A stretch of 64,000 bases of DNA. Source: Theropithecus gelada (lineage: Eukaryota; Chordata; Mammalia; Primates; Cercopithecidae). Below the pieces are notes generated by a model. It was not told the DNA's origin. It searched no databases and saw only the letters and a program-made list of their open reading frames with translations. Of the stretch, positions 54,301 through 63,292 are shown piece after piece. The DNA is taken from the NCBI RefSeq assembly GCF_003255815.1, contig NC_037673.1, forward strand, positions 174,659,346-174,723,345. The letters are read 5' to 3'. The first letter of the stretch is position 1. Each line of letters begins with the position of its first letter. The position numbers were made by a program, and so were the translations under genes.

Positions 54301-57300
54301 ACTTGAGGTCAGGAGTTCGAGACCAGCCTGGTCAACACAACAAAACCCTGTCTCTACTAAAAATACAAAAAATTATTGTGATGTGGTGGTTCGTGCCTAT
54401 AGTCCCAGTTACTTGGGAGGCTGAGACATGAGAATCACTTGAACCTGGGAGGCAGAGGTTGCAGTGAGCCAACATTGCGCCACTGCACTCCAGCCTGGGC
54501 GACACAGTGAGACTCCATCTCAGGGAGAAAAAAAAAAATTAGATTTCAGATGTAGGTACAACTTAAGGACAGAATGGAAAAGAAAGTAGTTTCCTACTTT
54601 TTGTTTTACCAATTGAGGACTTTTTATTTTAAAAGCAAACTACCAACAACTATAATTACATAAAAGAGACATTTAAAAAAAAAAAAAAAGCAGGAGGGAT
54701 AATCTAATCTCTAAATAATGGTCAGAATGGCAACCCCAGACAACCATTTTCATTTTGGACCAGTCTACTTTTGGAAACCACTGACTTCTAGGATCAAACC
54801 AATACCCTGCAAAGTCTTTGAAGTCCTTTATGAATTGATCCTTGCCTATTGTTCTAATTTTCCCATTTATACAGGACACTGACAACGCTATTCTACCCCG
54901 AGTAGAATATGTTCATTCACTCCTCTGTGCCTTTACAGATACTATTTCCTCTTCCTTATATGCCCGCTGCACTCCAGTTTTCTAACTCCTCCTCTTCTTC
55001 CTATGTTCTCAGTGATGCCTTCCCTAAAGAAAGTAATTATTAACCTTTCCTGGGTTCTCCCTCCCTACACTTTGTTTTTTTATTTTTTTTATTTTTTTTG
55101 AGACGGAGTCTCGCTCTGTCACCCAGGCTGGAATGCAGTGGCGTGATCTCCGCTCATGCAAGCTCCGCCTCCTGGGTTCATGCCATTCTCCTGCCTCAGC
55201 CTCCCGAGTAGTTGGGACTACAGGCATCCACCATGACGTCTGGCTAATTTTTTGTATTTTTAGTAGAGATGGGGTTTCACCATGTTGGCCAGGATGGTCT
55301 CGATCTCCTGACCTCGTGATCCACCTGCCTCGGCCTCCCAAAGTGCTGGGATTACAGGCATGAGCCACCATGCCCGGCCCTCCCTATCTACACTTTCTAC
55401 ATTGTTCCATCACAGCAAACGCTACACTATACTGCAATAGTTTTCCAATGTCTTTTGCATGACTTGAGGAAGATGTTGTCTCTTCACCCTTATGTACTTA
55501 TACTTAGAAATGCCTAGGACATTATAGATGCTTAATACTTTAGAGTAAAATACAATCCCTTGTTGTTCCTGAATTCTTTTATAAAAAGGAGTAAGTGACC
55601 CGTAATGGCCCACTGACAGTCAACATAATCAGAACTGAAAACTGACCACATTAACACTGCTGCAAACTTATGAAGGAGCTCCACAACGTAAAACAGGAGA
55701 CAGTATGAACCATACATGAACCATGTGTTACAAACACTAATCACATGCAAAATTAACCATGATCACTCACTCACAGTAATATTTCATTCAACTGTGGTTT
55801 TAAAGAATGACCATTTTGCAAATGTAAGTTTTAATCTCAAGAATAATGATGTATGGCAATTTTCCAATATGGAAGTCAAAACTTTAGCATGTCTTTAACA
55901 ATTTGTTATGAATTATTAAATGGAATTTACTAGCCACGTACCTGAAAGACTGTGAAACCAAGGTAATATTCAATAAGAATGCAACCTATGCTCCAAACAT
56001 CACAAGGCTGAGACCAACCTAAAGCTATTTTAAAACAAATAGAAACATTTTACTATGAAACAACTTTTAAATGACAGTACATTAAATCCTTCCCTATATG
56101 GGTACTCCCTTTACAGAACCCATTTGGGAGAATATGACACCAAATTCAGGGTTTATATTTTTAGTTTTACAGCAAATGCTATTCAACACACTCTCATGGT
56201 CCATATGCTCACATCAAGACACAGTATTCTAACTAGGGAGGGGTGCATGTTATGCAAAATAAAAGGGGGACTACCATTTTCCAAGTATACAACCAATTCG
56301 TGCAAATATTCCATAGTCTCTGAACTGTTTATATGATGGGAGTGCACTGCTGTTGAAACCATTATTATGCTCAGTTCATGGTTAGTCCAAGAATTTTTAT
56401 ATTTTATTAGCACAAATGTAGGTTTATAATTATCCTCAGAATGAAATTACTAATCCCTTATCAATTATTAGCTTGATGCATGAGTTACTTCTTCCATTAA
56501 GAGAAATAATACTGTTTTGCACAAATTATATAAAGAATGTAATGGGAATTATAAGCAGTGTCACCTATAAGCAGAAATTACAGACCCACTGGAGCTCAGA
56601 GAGGGATCTATATACAAACATCAGGGCTGTCTATACATGATTTTATATACTTTCTCCTTCAGAATTCTCAATGACAGTATTATTCAAATCAGAATAAAAC
56701 ATCTAGTCACCTTAAATCTATACTTAACTGGGAAGGAGAAAGAACCAACCACATTGATATTTTAATCTTTCAAAGATCAAATATTTAGTTAAAAAAACAA
56801 ATGTATAAATAAAACCTACATTCAAAGACATTTCAATTACTTTCAGTATCACTGAGGTTAAAGATAAAGGAAGAAATATATTCAAGTCAATATATATTGA
56901 CTGTGACTTAAGTCATTTTTGTTAACCCCCCCACCCCAGTGTCTATCATTTGAACAAATGGATAATAATGGAGCATGGGCCAGGTGCGGTGGCTCATGCC
57001 TATAATCCCAGCACTTTGGGAGGCCAAGGAGGGTGGATCACGAGGTCGGCAGTTCGATACCAGCCTGACCAACATGGTGAAACCGCATCTCTACTAAAAA
57101 TACAAAAAAATTAGCTGGGCATGGTGGCAGGTGCCTGTAATCCCAGCGCCTTAGGAGGCTGAGGCAGGAGAATAGCTTGAAACCGGAAGGCAGAGGTTGC
57201 AGTAAGCCGAGATTGCTCCACTGCACTCCAGCCTAGGCAATAAAAGCAAAACTCCATCTCAAAAAAATAAATAAATAAATAAAATATATAAATGAGCCGG

Positions 57301-60300
57301 GCGTGGTGGTGTGCACCTACAATCCCAGCTACTCAGGAGGCCGAGGCAGGAGAATCGCTTGAACCCGGGGACGGAGGTTGCAGTGAGGTGAGATTGCACT
57401 ACTGCGCTCCAGCCTAGGTGACAGAGTGAGACTCTGTCTCAAAAAAATAAATAAATAATGGAGCATGGTTTCTACCTATTGACACATATAAAGTCTGTAA
57501 ATGATAGAGCTTGGACCTCATAAAAGTTTTCTTTTTAGATCAGGCACTGTGGCTCACACCTGTAATCCCAGCATTTTGGGAGGCCAAAGCAGGCAAATCA
57601 CGAGGTCAGGAGTTGGAGACCAACCTGGCCAACATGGTGAAACCCCATCTCTACTAAAAATACAAAAAATTAGCTGGGCGTGGTGAAGGGGGCCTGTAAG
57701 CCCAGCAACTTGGAAGGCTGAGGCAGGAGAATCACCTGAACCCGGAAGGCAGAAGTTGCAGTGAGCCGAGAGCGCGCCACAAAATCACATTTCTTTGATG
57801 CATTTAGCTAACAGAGCCTGTTTTCTTATGATCATTTAAGATTTACTTGTTCAAAAATAACTACCACCTGAAATATCTTTCACAGGCAGTATCACGTTTA
57901 CCACTCAGGAAAAGTACAGCAATGTCCACACATTTTTTATGAAAACAGAAAACGTTTTCTGAATCCTGCTAAGAAGATCATACTTCCCCACACCACCAGT
58001 AAAGCTGTAAAGAACAAAAATCTCTTATTCAATTATAATATCAGAAAGACTGGTGTCTTGTCTACTGACCCAAAATGACCTCGGGAGCTCTGTAGTGCCG
58101 GGTAGACACCAAAGTACTGTGATGTTCATCATCATACGTTGCACTTCCAAAGTCAACAACTTTGATATCTGTGTTTTTCAGTGTGCGTTCATCACGTTTC
58201 TAGAGAGATACAGTTGAGTAAATATGAAATTCAACAGATATGAAATATTTTATAGCACTACTCAAAAGGCCAGCACATGAATTATCTTCTTGATTGTCAA
58301 AATAAGCTCATGAGAAAGGCAAAGAAGGATTACTTCTTTTCGGTTAAACATCAGGATATAATGAAGCTCAGGAGTGAAATTCCTCATCCAAAGATCATCA
58401 AGTTAAATTAATTTTAAAGACAACCACCAAAAGTAAAACAAGTCTTTAACTTACCATTTTAGAATTATATTTGACTACATAGTCAGACTTCACAAATAAA
58501 ATATTTTCAGGCTTCAGATCTGTATGGGTTAATTTATTATGATGTAAAACTACAAGAGAACAAAAACACATTATTAGTTTCACTTACAAACTTAATTTGT
58601 ACTACCAGGAAAGGAGAACTGGCAAAGGATACAGTGGTTAAGAGACGCTTCACCTTTACTTGTAAAATGTCTATTTTTTTAGTGACAACATTTGGATATA
58701 TAGCTTTTATAATAAAAACAAGTTTCCTGGTGCTTAAAGATTTATCTTAATTGTTAAGGAGGTAAAAACACAAAAAATATTTAAAAATAGAGATTTATCA
58801 CCGGCCATGGTAGCTCATGCCTGTAATCCCAGCACTTTAGGAGGCCAAGGGGGGCAGATCACCAGGTCAGGAGACCTAGACCATCCTGGCTAACACTGTG
58901 AAATCCTGACTCTACTAAAAATACAAAAAATTAGCCAGGCATGGTGGCGGTCGCCTGTAGTCCTAGCTACTTGGGAGGCTGAGGCAGGAGAATGGCATGA
59001 ACCCAGGAGGTGGAGCTTGCAGTGAGCCAAGATCGCGCCACTGCACTCCAGCCTGGGCGACAGAGCAAGACTCCATCTCAAAATACGTACATACATACAT
59101 ACATACATACATACATACATACATACATACATAAAAATAAAGATTTATGAAGTGTACTCACAATTTATTGACTGGCAGATCTGATATGCCATCTGCCTGA
59201 TGTGGTCAATTTGAAATGGCAGAAAGCTGTTTTCTTTAATGAAATCGTAAGTACTAAGCCCCAGCAGTTCAAACACAATACAAACATGACCATGATGATC
59301 AAACCATTCCAGCATCTGGACACATCGGCTAAAAGAGAGCAAAATAATAATTCAGTTTACGCAAATCTGAATATTTCATGTAATAAGATGGCTCCTAGGT
59401 TAAATTTATACTTACAAGACACTATTGGGATCAGTACTATTTAAGTGCTCTAATACTTGGATTTCTGAACGAGCTGCTTCACGGTAACGGCCTACGTTTT
59501 TTACGATTTTCACTGCTACATGCATGCCATCCCTTAAAAATAAAATTAAGATAAAAATGATAAATGTACAGGAGTGAGTTGAAGCCATGTTATGCTCTAA
59601 AGCATAATCTTAATTACCAGTTCCTCTATGCCTTTTAAAATAATCTTTCAGAACACATTATAGCAGATTCCATATAACATCATCTCAAAACATTTTGATA
59701 AAATACTTTACATGAAGTGATAATTCCCTTAATACTTATGAGTTTTAACATTTGCTCCCAGAATTTTAAATTTAATTACATTTTATACAACAACAGTTTT
59801 AAAATATATATACAATTGTAAACCAAAAATAGAATACGCTACTGTTGAAAGTATTCATTCATTTACCAGGCTAGGCCTACTCTGTGCCAGGCAATGCATA
59901 GGTATTAGTGATTAAAAGACGTGGTGTGTCCCTACGTACTTCGAAGTCTAATGGAAAAGACAGACACATAAACAACTTAGACTTCTTCACAGAAGAGGCA
60001 GCACAGAACTGAGTCCTGAAAGATAGCTGGGAGTTTGTCAGACTGGGAGGGAAACATCCAGGTAAAAGAGACACCAACTCTAAGTAATGAAGCCCAGAAA
60101 AACCTTAGCAGATGCACTGATGCAAGTATACTGAAACAGCTGCAGGGGAGGGCACTGGGCTTCAGACTGGGGCGTCTGTTAAGAATGCTTCCTAAAAAGC
60201 ATAGAGCCATGAATGTTTCAAATCTTCTACTTCTTTTTGTCTTCCTTTTTAAACCTCATCTACCTACAGATGAGCCAGCATTCAAGCCTTCTTTTTCACT

Positions 60301-63292
60301 ATGGCCCTTCCACTTTACAAAACCATACCCATCTCTTACTAGTATAACAAGATGTATGCCCTAGGCTATAAAAAACATTTGGGGCAAACAAACACGTATT
60401 CTAATGGCTGGATACGAAACCTTTTTCCACATCCAGTGGTTTCCTATTCATTGCTTTCAACAAGGCCCCAATGAATGTGAACCGATAAGTCACTAAACAA
60501 ATTTTTTGATGTTTGGCATACACCTCAAGACTTAAAAGAACTCTAGTAAGATGACTGTGACAAAGCTTCTACTCCTATCTATTTAATTATATGACCAAAA
60601 AGTTTTCTCAGTGCTTGTATCCATAAAAACGAAAAAAGAAAACAAACAATGCTAAACAGTCAGATATTTATCTATGGCTACATGTCCTCATTTTTTTAGA
60701 GGCCTCAACCACCCCAAGAAAGGAAACATTCCAGGCCAGATATGGTGCAGGGGTGTGCCACACGTGACTACAGGCTCACACCTATAATCCCAGCACTATG
60801 GGAGGCTGAGGCAGGAGGATCACTTGAGGCCAGGGGTTCCACACCAGCCTGAGCAACATAGTGAGACCCCATCGCATTAAAAAAAAAATTTTTACAGATA
60901 CATTTCATTAAATACACCAAGACTTAGACTTTCAAGAAATTCTAAAAGGACATTAATGGGATGGCTAGTGAAATCTGAATATAGTCTGCAGATTAGTTGG
61001 TAAAATTTGAAAACATATGTATGTATAATGATAAAGTAAATCTTATAAAATGTTAACATTTGGAAAATCTGGGTGAAGAATACATGGGAATTCTTTGAAC
61101 TATTTTATTAACTTTTCTGTAAGTCTGAAAATATTTCAAAATACTTTTAAAGTTCAATTTACCTTCACATATTTGTTACAGAAAAGCAAAATGTGGGGAT
61201 AATTTAGGAAAATATTTATGGAAAGTGAAATGAAAATAAATTCAATAATAAAACATTTCTAAGTATTCAAGAAGAGTTTGTTTATGGATGATGGCAGGTG
61301 CCACGCTGCTATGGTATTTAGATTCCCTCAAATGCATTTAAAGAGAGGTAAGCTTTATTTCTTTTTTTTTTTTTTTTTTTTTTTTGAGACGGAGTCTCGC
61401 TCTGTAGCCCAGGCTAGAGTGCAGTGGCCGGATCTCAGCTCACTGCAAGCTCCGCCTCCCGGGTTCACGCCATTCTCCGGCCTCAGCCTCCCGAGTAGCT
61501 GGGACTACAGGCGCCCGCCAGAGAGGTAAGCTTTATTTCTTAATATTAATATTTACATCCAGTTGGAAATTACATCCTTCCCAAATAATTTATGATAAAA
61601 AATTTTAAGTCATTTTAGAAATGTGTAGTTTCACTACAGTTCTAAGAGCTTCACTTACAAAAAAGTTTGCAAGCCACAAAATAGAGGTCCTAGAGGAAAA
61701 CAGCAAAATGAGGCAGAAAGGGTCAAATCACAAACTTTATTCTCTAGGCCCTAGATGATAAAATTTCTTTATAGTTTAGGAAGCTAACTCTTAACATTTA
61801 AGATTAGACATGCTTTATTGCCTCTGCAATCTGAAATTGCCAAATCTTGTATACAAGGTCAAGGCCCTCAGTTCTAGAGTTCTGGGAAATTCCTTCACTT
61901 AAACATCCACTTTAATTTCAATGATTTCCCCGTTGAAATTGGTCTTTTTTTTTTTGAGACGGATTTTCACTCTTGTCGTCCAGGCTGGAGTGCAATGGTG
62001 TGATTTTGGCTCACCACAACCTCCGCCTCCCTCCCCTCCCGGGTTCAAGTGATTCTCTTGCCTCAGTCTCCCAAGTAGCTGGGATTACAGGCACGTGCCA
62101 CCACACCTGGATAATTTTGTATTTTTAGTACAGACAAAGTTTCTCCATGTTGGTCAGGCTAGTCTCGAACTCCCAACCTCAGGTGATCTTCCTGCCTTGG
62201 CCTCCCGAAGTGCTGGGATTACAGGCGTGAGCCACTGTGTCTGGCAGTCAGCATTCTTAAGATCCACATTCATGGTAAATTAATCATACACAGTTCAAGA
62301 AATTTTGGTAAGTAATTTACCCCCTAAAACACGTGGCTACCATTTAAAATATATTCCATCTTGGCTGGATACGGTGGCTCAGGCTTATAATCCCAACGTT
62401 TTGGGAAACTGAGGCGGGTGGATCACTTGAGGTCAGGAGTTTGAGACCAGCCAGGCCAACATGGTGAAACCCCATCTTTACTGAAAATACAAAAACTAGC
62501 TAGGTGTGGTGGCAGGCTCCTGTAATCCCAGCTGCTCCAGAGGCTGAAGCAGGAGAATCACTTGAAGCCAGGAGACAGAAGTTGCAGTGAGCCAAGATGG
62601 CGCCACTGCACTCAAGCCTGGGCAACAAAGGCCCTATCTCAAATAAATAAATAAATTAATTAAATAAAATGTCATCTAAATTATGAATCTTTCCCCACCA
62701 AAAATATCAGAATGTTCAAAAAGGGAAAAACAAACTTACATGCCATGATCAATGCACTCTACAACTTTGCCAAAGGCTCCTTCACCCAAAGTGTCCACGA
62801 TTTCATCTAAAGTGAGGAGGGAAAAAGAGGTGTAAGTACCTGAGTACAAATTGTCTAGTTATTCAAACAATGAATGCTTAAGTGTGGAATATTTTCAAAT
62901 GATCTCTATCAAAGCATAACTAAGGTTTCAGCACTCAAATTATTTTAGTTTCAGCTGCTACAAAAACAATTAGATAGAGCTATCTTTCTTGCTCTAATCT
63001 CAAATTCCACTGATTATTTTGGAACTTTAGAATAGAAATATTTAAATTCTACAGAAAAGAAGAAATACAAAAGAACAAACAAACCCACAAAAAACAAAAT
63101 AAAAAAGCAATGAAGAGTTCTTTAGCCCCCCGCTGACAAACTATTCTTAAAAAGATTATTCTTTCTGCAAAGTTTAAAAAGTGTTGAAAAATATTCTATA
63201 CATCTTGCTCTTAGAACGTCTCCACTTTGACAGATCAGGTGACCCTCCTCATCATCCTCTATACTCCTGGATCTTTTCCTTCGGTGGCTCTT
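51202..63292 (-). CDS. CLK4: CLK4, CDC2-like (LAMMER) dual-specificity kinase, last ten coding exons (5' part outside window)
   Basis: CLK kinases sit in nuclear speckles, phosphorylate SR proteins and so set alternative splicing. Ten exons, all with GT-AG borders, join without a frame break: 63292-63202, 62806-62740, 59532-59416, 59328-59162, 58549-58455, 58199-58070, 56024-55942, 52972-52893, 51523-51433 and 51342-51202 (stop TGA). Together they encode 353 residues, matching residues 129-481 of a 481-residue CLK4. Motifs seen: P-loop GEGAFGKV, AVK lysine, HTDLKPEN catalytic loop, DFGSA, STRHYRAPE activation/P+1 loop, and the family signature EHLAMMERILG. CLK4 rather than CLK1 is indicated by IDHGMDGMHV, PIPQHM, RYVRRRCKPLK and the C-terminal LLKKK. 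The RS-rich N-terminal exons lie beyond 64000. The neighbour COL23A1 in the same orientation agrees with the primate 5q35 order. Confidence 0.97.
51433..51523 (-). CDS. CLK4: CLK4 exon, KRKYFHHNQLDWDEHSSAGR
   Basis: Acceptor TTCTGTAG|AA at 51525-51524, donor TTAAAG|GTAAAA at 51432-51431; 91 bases. It encodes KRKYFHHNQLDWDEHSSAGR and YVRRRCKPLK, the CLK-specific insert region of the C-lobe. The intron that follows is only 90 bases. Confidence 0.96.
52085..52383. mobile_element. hAT-type non-autonomous DNA transposon with 8-bp target duplication
   Basis: Imperfect inverted ends: CAGTGGTCCTCAACC at the left, and the complement of CAGGGGTCCCCAAACC at the right. Flanks are TACTAGAT (52077-52084) and CACTAGAT (52384-52391), a 7/8 match consistent with the 8-bp duplication of hAT elements. 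An internal inverted repeat (52186-52205 with 52260-52279) forms a hairpin. Confidence 0.8.
52434..52728 (+). mobile_element. Alu in CLK4 intron
   Basis: Full dimer just right of the hAT element; A11 tail. Confidence 0.94.
52893..52972 (-). CDS. CLK4: CLK4 exon carrying the LAMMER signature
   Basis: Acceptor TTTTTTAG|AC at 52974-52973, donor AACAAG|GTATGT at 52892-52891; 80 bases. It encodes THDSKEHLAMMERILGPIPQ then HMIQKT. EHLAMMERILG is the motif that names the LAMMER kinase family, and PIPQ distinguishes it from CLK1 as I know that protein. Confidence 0.97.
53413..53575 (+). mobile_element. hAT-like DNA transposon remnant
   Basis: It contains blocks resembling a common hAT-Charlie-type MER element (GTAAACTTCTATAAACGGCC, AGTAAATATTTCAGGCTT, then a distal AAGTGTGCTAACCCT end). 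The interior is degraded. The family was not assigned further. Confidence 0.45.
54238..54538 (+). mobile_element. Alu in CLK4 intron
   Basis: Full dimer (GGCTGGGTGCGGGGGCTC) with GGGAGAAA10 end. Confidence 0.93.
55082..55379 (-). mobile_element. AluY-like in CLK4 intron
   Basis: Antisense dimer with an ATTTTTTTTATTTT tract; Y-type CAAGCTCCGCCTCC. Relative to CLK4 it is in sense. Confidence 0.93.
55942..56024 (-). CDS. CLK4: CLK4 exon, helix F region (CDVWSIGCI)
   Basis: Acceptor AAAATAG|CT at 56026-56025, donor TTTCAG|GTACGT at 55941-55940; 83 bases. It encodes LGWSQPCDVWSIGCILIEYY and LGFTVFQ. The Asp-Val-Trp-Ser of helix F anchors the regulatory and catalytic spines in all eukaryotic kinases. 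The flanking introns carry Alus in opposite orientations. Confidence 0.96.
56978..57453 (+). mobile_element. Trimeric Alu (left arm + two right arms)
   Basis: A normal dimer (56978-57275) plus AAAT tail is followed by a third arm, equivalent to a right arm (about 57295-57453). One duplication, AATAATGGAGCATG, flanks the entire unit at 56964-56977 and 57454-57467. Confidence 0.92.
57540..57780 (+). mobile_element. Alu lacking its 3' end
   Basis: It ends abruptly at GAGAGCGCGCCAC with no tail. Confidence 0.9.
58070..58199 (-). CDS. CLK4: CLK4 exon, DFG and activation segment
   Basis: Acceptor CTCTCTAG|AA at 58201-58200, donor TTTTGG|GTCAGT at 58069-58068; 130 bases. It encodes KRDERTLKNTDIKVVDFGSA, then TYDDEHHSTLVSTRHYRAPE and VIL. 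DFG binds magnesium; STRHYRAPE is the activation/P+1 loop. Asp-Asp-Glu-His-His is the characteristic CLK sequence in the activation loop. Confidence 0.96.
58455..58549 (-). CDS. CLK4: CLK4 exon, catalytic loop
   Basis: Acceptor CTTGTAG|TT at 58551-58550, donor AAAATG|GTAAGT at 58454-58453; 95 bases. It encodes LHHNKLTHTDLKPENILFVK and a CLK insert ending YNSKM. HTDLKPEN is the family form of the HRD loop; its Asp is the catalytic base and its Asn binds magnesium. Confidence 0.96.
58801..59086 (+). mobile_element. Alu ending in a (TACA)n repeat
   Basis: Y-type dimer whose tail has turned into TACA repeats; 75 bases from the CLK4 splice donor at 59161. Confidence 0.93.
59088..59132 (+). repeat. 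(TACA)11 microsatellite beside a CLK4 splice donor
   Basis: Eleven TACA units grown from an Alu tail. In CLK4 RNA this is (UGUA)n starting about 29 bases after the exon. Confidence 0.97.
59162..59328 (-). CDS. CLK4: CLK4 exon, hinge and N-lobe/C-lobe junction
   Basis: Acceptor CTTTTAG|CC at 59330-59329, donor AAATT|GTGAGT at 59161-59160; 167 bases. It encodes RCVQMLEWFDHHGHVCIVFE (gatekeeper and hinge) then LLGLSTYDFIKENSFLPF and on to the Ser-Ile-Asn before the catalytic loop. A long (TACA)n repeat starts about 29 bases inside the following intron. Confidence 0.96.
59416..59532 (-). CDS. CLK4: CLK4 exon, VAVK lysine and alpha-C region
   Basis: Acceptor TTTAAG|GG at 59534-59533, donor GTCTT|GTAAGT at 59415-59414; 117 bases. 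It encodes DGMHVAVKIVKNVGRY through SEIQVLEHLNSTDPNSV. The Lys of AVK is the ATP-anchoring lysine and the Glu of SEIQ lies in helix alpha-C. The exon is only 87 bases from the next one. Confidence 0.96.
59860..60060 (+). repeat. L2-like or unassigned old repeat
   Basis: TTCATTTACCAGGCTAGGCC, TCTGTGCCAGGCAATGCATA; pattern of an old LINE 3' region. Confidence 0.35.
60738..60893 (+). mobile_element. Rearranged Alu fragment
   Basis: It begins with scrambled Alu-like sequence (CAGGGGTGTGCCACACGTGACTACAGG) then a left arm (CTCACACCTATAATCCCAGC) and A tail. Confidence 0.8.
61364..61519 (-). mobile_element. 5'-truncated AluYR-like with 22-base target duplication
   Basis: T tract from 61364, then Alu with GTGGCCGGATCTCAGC, stopping at GCGCCCGCC. 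Target copies are 61342-61363 and 61520-61541, identical. Confidence 0.94.
61945..62245 (-). mobile_element. Alu in CLK4 intron
   Basis: Antisense dimer with a small CTCCCTCCC expansion. Confidence 0.93.
62363..62669 (+). mobile_element. Alu in CLK4 intron
   Basis: Full dimer with an (AAAT)n tail; it ends about 70 bases from the CLK4 exon at 62740. Confidence 0.93.
62740..62806 (-). CDS. CLK4: CLK4 exon, glycine-rich loop of the kinase domain
   Basis: Acceptor CTTTAG|AT at 62808-62807, donor GGCAT|GTAAGT at 62739-62738; 67 bases. It completes the Tyr codon split from the previous exon and encodes EIVDTLGEGAFGKVVECIDH. GEGAFG is the ATP-binding P-loop (G-x-G-x-x-G). It ends two bases into the Met codon of GMDGMHV, a CLK4-type linker. 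Confidence 0.96.
62807..63201 (-). other. CLK4: CLK4 intron after the 91-base exon; possible retained intron
   Basis: A 395-base unique intron without repeats. If retained, translation would continue 26 codons past the exon (starting Cys-Ile-Glu-Tyr-Phe) to a stop at 63124-63122, before any kinase sequence. In CLK1 and CLK4 the introns around this exon are known to be detained in nuclear RNA. Confidence 0.6.
63202..63292 (-). CDS. CLK4: CLK4 exon (91 bases; KSHRRKRSRS...VLRAR), homologous to the skipped exon 4 of CLK1
   Basis: Acceptor GTTCCAG|AAG at 63294-63293, donor AAGAT|GTATAG at 63201-63200. It encodes 30 codons plus one base, from the end of the RS/basic region (KSHRRKRSRS) through the acidic EDDEEGHLICQSGDVL segment just before the kinase domain. 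The 91-base length is not a multiple of three, so skipping shifts the frame before the catalytic core. In CLK1 the equivalent 91-base exon is the autoregulated one. The donor departs from consensus at -1 (T) and +4/+5 (T, A), and the acceptor has a poor pyrimidine tract; both fit regulated inclusion. Confidence 0.95.

Larger units (their letters stand above)
52973..55941 (-). other. CLK4: CLK4 intron with hAT-like remnant, MIR trace and two Alus
   Basis: A 2,969-base intron. A MIR-like stretch (about 53180-53340), a second hAT-like remnant (about 53413-53575) and Alus at 54238-54538 (+) and 55082-55379 (-). The rest, including 53700-54200 and 55400-55900, is unique sequence without recognised signals. 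Confidence 0.7.
56025..58069 (-). other. CLK4: CLK4 intron with trimeric Alu and truncated Alu
   Basis: A 2,045-base intron. 56025-56960 is AT-rich unique sequence. A three-armed Alu occupies 56978-57453 and a tail-less Alu 57540-57780. The remainder is unique. Confidence 0.75.
59533..62739 (-). other. CLK4: Largest CLK4 intron in the window
   Basis: A 3,207-base intron with an L2-like or unassigned old repeat (about 59860-60060), Alu pieces at 60738-60893 (+), 61364-61519 (-), 61945-62245 (-) and 62363-62669 (+), and unique AT-rich sequence between them. No exon-like reading is seen in it. Confidence 0.7.

Noticed and set aside
59088..59132. Regular repeats as a possible CRISPR-like array
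   Set aside because: Units are 4 bases with no spacers; the context is a primate intron. The same applies to 24903-25190 and 32102-32311.
51202..63292. CLK1 instead of CLK4
   Set aside because: Paralogue-specific residues (IDHGMDGMHV, PIPQHM, RRRCKPLKEF, C-terminal LLKKK) and the COL23A1 neighbour fit CLK4.
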